Shown here: positions 58,858 through 64,000 of the stretch, piece by piece
Position numbering within the stretch: the first letter of the stretch is position 1
Layout of the letters: each line of letters begins with the position of its first letter
Assembly: GCA_033964015.1 (NCBI GenBank)
Contig: CM066918.1
Span: forward strand, 20,543,387-20,607,386
Reading direction: 5' to 3'
From: Scolanthus callimorphus
Lineage: Eukaryota > Cnidaria > Anthozoa > Actiniaria > Edwardsiidae
DNA: 64,000 nucleotides
Notes under the pieces: generated by a model
Seen by the model: only the letters and a program-made list of their open reading frames with translations
What the model was told of the DNA's origin: nothing
Databases searched by the model: none
Made by a program: the position numbers and the translations under genes

Positions 58858-60573
58858 TTAAAAGAAGTTTTCACAAATATAGTCCCTTATCTGAAGACCG
58901 TCTTCCATCCCTTCATAAGGGGGCACATCTGGTTGATCATCAGGTACATCATCAGAGGAAACATTGTACCGATCATTTTTTAGAATTGCAATGTTGTGCA
59001 AAACTGCACATGCCCCTATCAAGAGGGTTACCTTTAATGGATCCATTCGGATTTCTGAATGCATAAGATGAAACCGCCTTTTAAAGACCCCAAATGTCTG
59101 TTCAATCTTTACTCTTGTTTTCCCAAGGGCTTCATTAAAGTCCTCCTGTCTCTGGGTTTCAGGACAGGGGTATGGGGTCATTATAAAAGGCTTGCACCCA
59201 TAACCACTATCACCTAACAGAAACCCATCCTCCAGGCACTTGTTCTCTGCCTCCAGTTTGCTGTATATTGCACTATCCTGAAAAATGAAGGAGTCATGCG
59301 TGTTTCCAGGCCACCTTGCAACAACATTGGTGAAGAACCCTACAAGGTAAAACAATTCTACTTAATTGTGATAAAGGCCTTTGCCTATTGCCCTGTTTCC
59401 TGACCTCACCTGAGTGTGTGTTTCCAGACATTATCCACCCCCTCCCCCCATGGAAGTGTGTGTTTCCAGACATTATCCACCCCCCTCCCCCCATGGAATT
59501 GATTGGAAATTCCAGAGGGGTGGAGGTGGGAGTCGATTTACCTAATCTTTTCCATACAAATACTGCATTTTTATTTTTATTCGGAAATTCCAGAGGGGTG
59601 GGGGGGGGGGGGTCACATTTCAACACCCGTATTGAAACACAACAGCATTTTCTTTCTACAAATACTGTATTTTTATTTTTATTGGGAAATTTCAGAGGGG
59701 TGGGGTGGGGGGGGGGTCACATTTCAACACCCTTGGCCGTATTGAAACACAACAGCATTTTCTTCTACATTACCCTAGATTTCGGTTGAATACTATAAAA
59801 TATCACAGATAAGACATTAACGAGCAATTCCAGAAAATTTATGTACCCCGGGGATGGGGGCACTTGTTTTTAACTCCCCATGCATCCAGAATTCCCCCCT
59901 GTGATAGAATTGTTTGTAAGCACAATTATAATTATATGCAGTGCAGGAACCCAGTCCTTTCCCCTTCCCCACATAAAATGCTAAATAGGGAGCTAAATAG
60001 TAGATCCGACAGCAACTGACCTTTGTTATCACAAACGGCTTGGACGTTGACAGAATGGAAACCTTTTCTGTTGACAAAATCATTCTCGTTCAAACGTGGG
60101 CCTTGGATTCTTATATGGGTACAGTCAATGCAACCAATGACTCCAGGGAAGCCCTTTTTGGCGTAGAAAGCTTGTTTGATCTCCGCTTTATCCTCCGCCT
60201 CATCTGGCCAAATTATAAACTCTTTCTGTCGACGAACTAGAGCTTTAGAAACCTCCGTGATACAGCGGGACACAGTGGACTTAGGAAGGCCAAACGTATC
60301 ACCAATAACTTCAAGGAAACTTCCCGAGGCGTAAAACCGTAGGGCCACTAGGATTTGCAGAAGGGGAGTTACAGCGTGGTTTCTTGAAGTGTTTCTTGCA
60401 AGATCAGGCGATAACAAGTCAACAAGGTAGCCAATCGTCTCACTGTTGAACCTGAACCTCGATTTTATATTTTTCTCGTTGCCATATTCTTCAAACTTGG
60501 CATTGAATTGCCGAAAACGCCGGGGTTTTGCTCTCTTGTCGACGAGACCGCCAAACATCAGGAAGTCGGCCAT
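58858..60573 (-). CDS. Harbinger transposase (HARBI1-type DDE nuclease)
   Basis: Exon 1 60021-60573 starts [20 protein letters not shown]; exon 2 58858-59339; junction AAAG|GTCAGT to ttgtag|GGTTC, phase 1. About 344 residues, close to HARBI1 length. HTH-like [20 protein letters not shown] (residues about 82-101). Catalytic: Asp in [13 protein letters not shown], Asp in [13 protein letters not shown], Glu in [18 protein letters not shown], plus LLGDSGY. All three acids and both splice sites are intact, so the enzyme could be functional. The intron holds a later repeat insertion. Confidence 0.92.
59390..59905. mobile_element. GGAAATTCCAGAGGGGTGGGG repeat block in the transposase intron
   Basis: Two direct gtgtttccagacattatcca copies, then three copies of ggaaattccagaggggtgg with G runs and a duplicated ttgaaacacaacagcatttt. 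Same motif class as 31343 and 36975. Open frames here are artefacts. Confidence 0.7.
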
Positions 60574-60775
60574 CTTGTTTTTTTCTGACTTATTCCTAGA
60601 ATAGCGACTTATTACCTCCTCGAGAGGTGGTATAAAGTTATCCCGATTTTAATCCTGGATTAGCGCTATTCCCGCTTTCAGGAACTCGATTTTATTCCAG
60701 GCTTAAATTTATTCCTGGATTAGCAAATTTATTCCTAGAATAGCGCTAATCCACCTTTCAGGAACCGGCCCTGAG

Positions 60776-61142
60776 GTCCATCCCTTCCCGAGATTTATTA
60801 ATTTTCTTAGTATACCACAGGGTTCCCATGAGTTTCCGCGTACGGCGGACGAACGGACGGACGGACGTACGCTATACCTTTAATACCAGGAAGAAACAAA
60901 AAAAAATCATATCTCAAGAAGGGAACAACCTATGGCAACCAAACTTGGACACATTCATCTTTTGGGCGATACCATTTCAACGCCCTAATCATTTGACTTG
61001 GCGCCGTCAATAACGTAAGCAAAATGAGCAAGAAAGCCCGTGACGTTTGAAAATCAACTCCATAGTTATGCTAGACGTTATTTCCTTAGGTATGGTGCTC
61101 CGCTTGCGCGGGCCTTCGGCCCGCGCAGGAGCTCCGCTATAA
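60776..61142 (+). mobile_element. TIR/satellite element, copy 2, right part
   Basis: Resumes the satellite at gaggtccatcccttcccgag, has a cggacgaacggacggacgg microsatellite, an inverted unit (tctcaagaagggaacaacct), and ends ggtgctccgc, hairpin gcgcgggccttcggcccgcg, aggagctccgctataaa. It pairs with the left end at 47128. Confidence 0.8.
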
Positions 61143-61488
61143 ATGTTCACAACGATGAGATATACGGGTTTTTTTTTAGCTATTTTGTTGTGTTGATGTG
61201 TTGTTTGCAAGAGAAGCGGCGCTATTTGCAAGAATAAGTTGGGTTTTATTCAGTGTTTGTTTATATGCAGTCGCGTGCCAAAGTGACATATGTATCAGAT
61301 TCTTGTTTTCGAAAACGCTGATGAGCTGCAGTCAAATGTAATTTTTGCTAACAGTGCTACACTACAGAGGCCCTACAGTGATCTCAGTGTATTTTCTACA
61401 GTCAGTATACACGTTTATACTAGAAGTATCTATGTAGATAGTGAAGTGCTCGGAGGGAAACTACTCTTTGCAGAAAGTGTTTTGTTTA

Positions 61489-61833
61489 GGCCCCGTCCAC
61501 ACGTATCCGGATATTTTTGAATCCGCAACTCTTTCTTTCCGGATATGGCTATCGTCCACACGTATCCGGTGAATTCGTAGACGAATAGGAATATTTTTGA
61601 ATCCGATCTCGAGAGTGGAACTTTTTTGAATCCGATAACATGATTTCGGAGACATGTGGACAGTCGAATCCGGATATTTTCTGATACGAATGACTGGATT
61701 TGTCTGCGAATTCGCTGGATGCGTGTGGACGATAGAAGTATCCGGAAAGAAAACGTTTCGGATTCAAAAATATCCCGATACGTGTGGAAAAAGTTTCGGA
61801 TTCAAAAATGTCCAGGTATGTGTGAACGGGGCC
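61489..61833. mobile_element. TATCCGGATATTTTTGAATCCG-type MITE, TA site
   Basis: TIRs ggccccgtccacacgtatcc and the complement ending at 61833 (ggtatgtgtgaacggggcc), TA on both sides. The interior is made of cggatatttttgaatccg-like units in both orientations. 345 bp, non-coding. Confidence 0.8.
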
Positions 61834-63607
61834 TAGTGTATAAAAATGAGGCGTCTGAATATTGTAAGCAGCGCAAGAATGTGATCTGAAGGCTGCCACA
61901 TTTCTATTGTTGTTTTGTAGCTGCTCCAGGAATGTTTCTACAGTTCTGACAAACATTTCAGAAAATAGCACTCTTGTTACAATTAAATGTCTGCTTGCTC
62001 TGCTATGAAACAAAGTTTTTTTTTTTCTTTAATCCTCTAACAAATCAACATTGGACGTGAACAGTTGATCAAATGGTTCTGCACAGTTATTTGATTTCTG
62101 AACAATATTTGCAATCTTCAGTTATCCAAATGTATGAGGGGTGTAGACAATTGCGCAATAAATATCAATGTACACATGTTTCAGGAATTAGGTCAGAAAC
62201 AAGCAGGATTTGCAATTGCAGTAGCTTGGTTTCTTGTGTTGGTTGAATATTTTTGCTGCACAGCCATTTTCTTGTTCAGTTCTGGCATTGTTTCAAACAA
62301 GTAATAATAACAACAGCATTATACTTTTCATGCATGAGATACAGCATCGAACCAGTTTTTTCACATTATTTTACCAAAGCCAGACATTTTGTTGTTGACA
62401 TAATTATTTTCATAACAGACACTGGTGTCCTTTTAAGGATTTAAGGATTTAAAGTTGATGTCTAAGCTTGGTGTTTCTGACACTGTGAAAGCTTCCAAAT
62501 TGTCTCCAATTTGTTCTGGTTGTTTATAAAACGCAGTAACATGGCCCCTTGCTATATAATTGCACAACAACTCCTTGCCCATATCCATTTTTAAACCTTG
62601 TTTGGATTAGTAGTAACAATTAGTTTTGGTTCCTGAGACAGCTGTTTTCTCTGCAATGATAATAAATGATGTCTCTCCCTTGTTTTGTTGCTTGCTGTAG
62701 AGATGGAGGGTTCCATGTAGATTATGTCAAGTGAATCATTTTTCACATAAATCAGTGGATGGCAACTTGCAACCACTGAAGAGTATGTTGTGCCGGTTGC
62801 TTAGAGGGGTTATTCGTTATGTCTCTAGGATGGATCTACAAAAAATGAAAAAAAATAACTAAAAAAGAAGAACAACAACAACAACGAAAGATTCTATTAT
62901 CATTTATTTACCTGGACAAACACGTTAAATGATATTGCATAAAGGGTGCGCTATTTTTGGAAAAAAAAATTGTGCTTTGTACTACATGAGCTGCCTGTTA
63001 ATGTATTCATCTTTATTACTGGTTTGTACTACAGCAGCTTACTAATAGCTGTTATAATTTATTTTATTATAATATGCACAGCAAGTTGCTTGTGCTATCA
63101 TTTCAAGTCTATTTTCCCCACACCGGGGATGATAATCCCTCCAAGTTGGAGGAGACCTGATTATTACAGGCAGCCCCCAATAGATGGGGAGATTTGGCAA
63201 AGCCAAACGTCTTGTGTTCTTGTTCGACAGCAACAACTGCAGCCGTTGATGGTCGTCCGTTCGAAATTCGCTCTAGGACTCGGGAAAACGGCAGTGAAAA
63301 TGTTCTCACACCAGTGAAAAATACGTTCTGAAAGCTGCGAATAACTTGTTAAAAGGTAATTGAGGCAATTAATAGCTTTAACTTACCGATAATCTCAGTC
63401 AAACTTTCCAAACTTCCCATAAACATCCACATCGAACGGCTAGCGGCTAGCCCACGAGGAAAGAAATCTACCTATGTGCAAAGGAGCACGGGAAGGCGTG
63501 CCAGGGAACGAACCCAAATGACACTCGCCGATCAGAAAATAATCGTACTGCGCATGCACCACAGGTACAAGAAAACAAGAGGCTGCAGTCAGGGTTTGTA
63601 AAACAGT
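61834..63607. other. Intergenic, one weak exon candidate
   Basis: No family motifs. Minus 63387-63435 reads MWMFMGSLESLTEIIG followed by a strong G|GTAAGT donor and might be a first exon, but no continuing exon is found below it. Open frames at 63042-63317 are unsupported. Confidence 0.3.
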
Positions 63608-63925
63608 TTAGAAAATAACACCTATGTTGTATTGTGAATGTGCGCATTCTGATTGGTTAAAAAGCGTGTTTGTAAGAGACCTGAGAAACACGATTGTCAC
63701 GCAACGCTGTCGCGCGTGTGTATGTTATTTTCTAAAAGCAATAAAAATACTTTCTGCGTGCCCTCTGGTTTCTTACAAACACTCGGGGAATGTTGGTCGA
63801 ACTGATAAAACTTGAAAGACACTCGCCTTCGGCTCATGTCTTTCAAGTTTTGATCAGTTCTCCCAACATCCCCCTCGTGTTTGTAAGAAAGCAGAGAGCA
63901 CGCGGAAAGTACTTTTATTGCTTAA
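63608..63925 (+). mobile_element. MITE, copy B (inverted copy of 16663-16977)
   Basis: ttagaaaataacacctatgt to gtacttttattgcttaa; contains ttctgattggttaaaaagcg and the same palindrome cttgaaagacactcgccttc. Reverse complement of copy A across the full length. Confidence 0.85.
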
Positions 63926-64000
63926 ATAAAAAACAAATGTAAAGCGGCATGTAATGCATACTAACGTGCAAATGAAGGCAAGATTAGACTTGCTCTCCGC

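Larger units (their letters stand above)
48206..60774. mobile_element. PIF/Harbinger transposon with two nested insertions
   Basis: TIRs tcaggggccggttcctgaaa and ttcaggaaccggccctga; each is followed by GCGCTAATCC / taatccaggatt subterminal repeats. It encodes a Myb/SANT-like protein (54860-56867, plus) and a HARBI1-type DDE transposase (58858-60573, minus), convergent, both open. Without the insertions 48293-50685 and 50728-54630 it is about 6.3 kb. It sits in a satellite unit: ggttgtc on the left continues as tgaggtccatccc on the right. The usual 3-bp duplication is not exact here. Confidence 0.9.

Noticed and set aside
63387..63435. First exon MWMFMGSLESLTEIIG with strong donor
   Set aside because: No phase-compatible downstream exon found; too short to support alone.
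1..64000. tRNA, rRNA and snRNA genes
   Set aside because: No A/B-box cloverleaf or rRNA-like sequence was noticed by eye; a tRNAscan or Infernal run would be decisive.

Overview
The window looks like nuclear DNA of an animal, most likely an anthozoan cnidarian (coral or anemone). It is AT-rich, with short exons, GT-AG introns and a very high load of DNA transposons. Protein remnants of types that are abundant in cnidarian genomes are present. There is no rRNA or CRISPR, no tRNA that I could find, and no bacterial gene organisation. Calls rest on reading the sequence; no database search was possible.

Host genes. (1) 7.1-8.2 kb, minus: a PB1-domain protein with a Cys-rich zinc-binding segment and coiled coil, broken by apparent one-base frameshifts. 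(2) 12.1-15.4 kb, minus: a two-pore-domain (K2P) potassium channel in two exons, with the intron inside the first selectivity-filter codon, again carrying one-base frameshifts. (3) 26.2-45.2 kb, minus: a TTC3-like E3 ubiquitin ligase assembled from 17 short phase-compatible exons (N-terminal TPR region, acidic serine/aspartate region, C-terminal RING-H2). Its introns are full of transposons. (4) 46.7-47.1 kb, plus: the possible first two exons of an unidentified gene, beside a perfect NRF-1-type palindrome that may be a shared promoter with gene 3.

Mobile DNA makes up most of the rest. 0-3.3 kb is a dead Ty3/gypsy reverse transcriptase split by three insertions, one a 2.3-kb foldback in a TTAA site. 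3.5-6.5 kb is an IS630/Tc1-like transposase gene interrupted by a CR1-like LINE. 20.9-23.3 kb is a TIR element with an XPG/PIN-nuclease-like fragment. 27.6-29.7 kb is a large foldback. 47.1-61.1 kb is a Russian-doll structure: a TIR element with a 128-bp satellite (two CRE palindromes and an E-box per unit) is split by a PIF/Harbinger transposon with both genes open. That Harbinger is itself invaded in its left end by two related elements with 3-bp target duplications.

Three themes stand out. Elements at 20881, 48293 and 50728 share termini TAGTNCAG and 3-bp target duplications and carry remnants of cnidarian-type nuclease/Cys-rich proteins (Academ-like by inference). About ten unrelated short elements are built from irregularly spaced copies of one short motif that also forms their ends. 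Several conserved coding regions contain isolated one-base indels, which suggests assembly error as much as gene decay.
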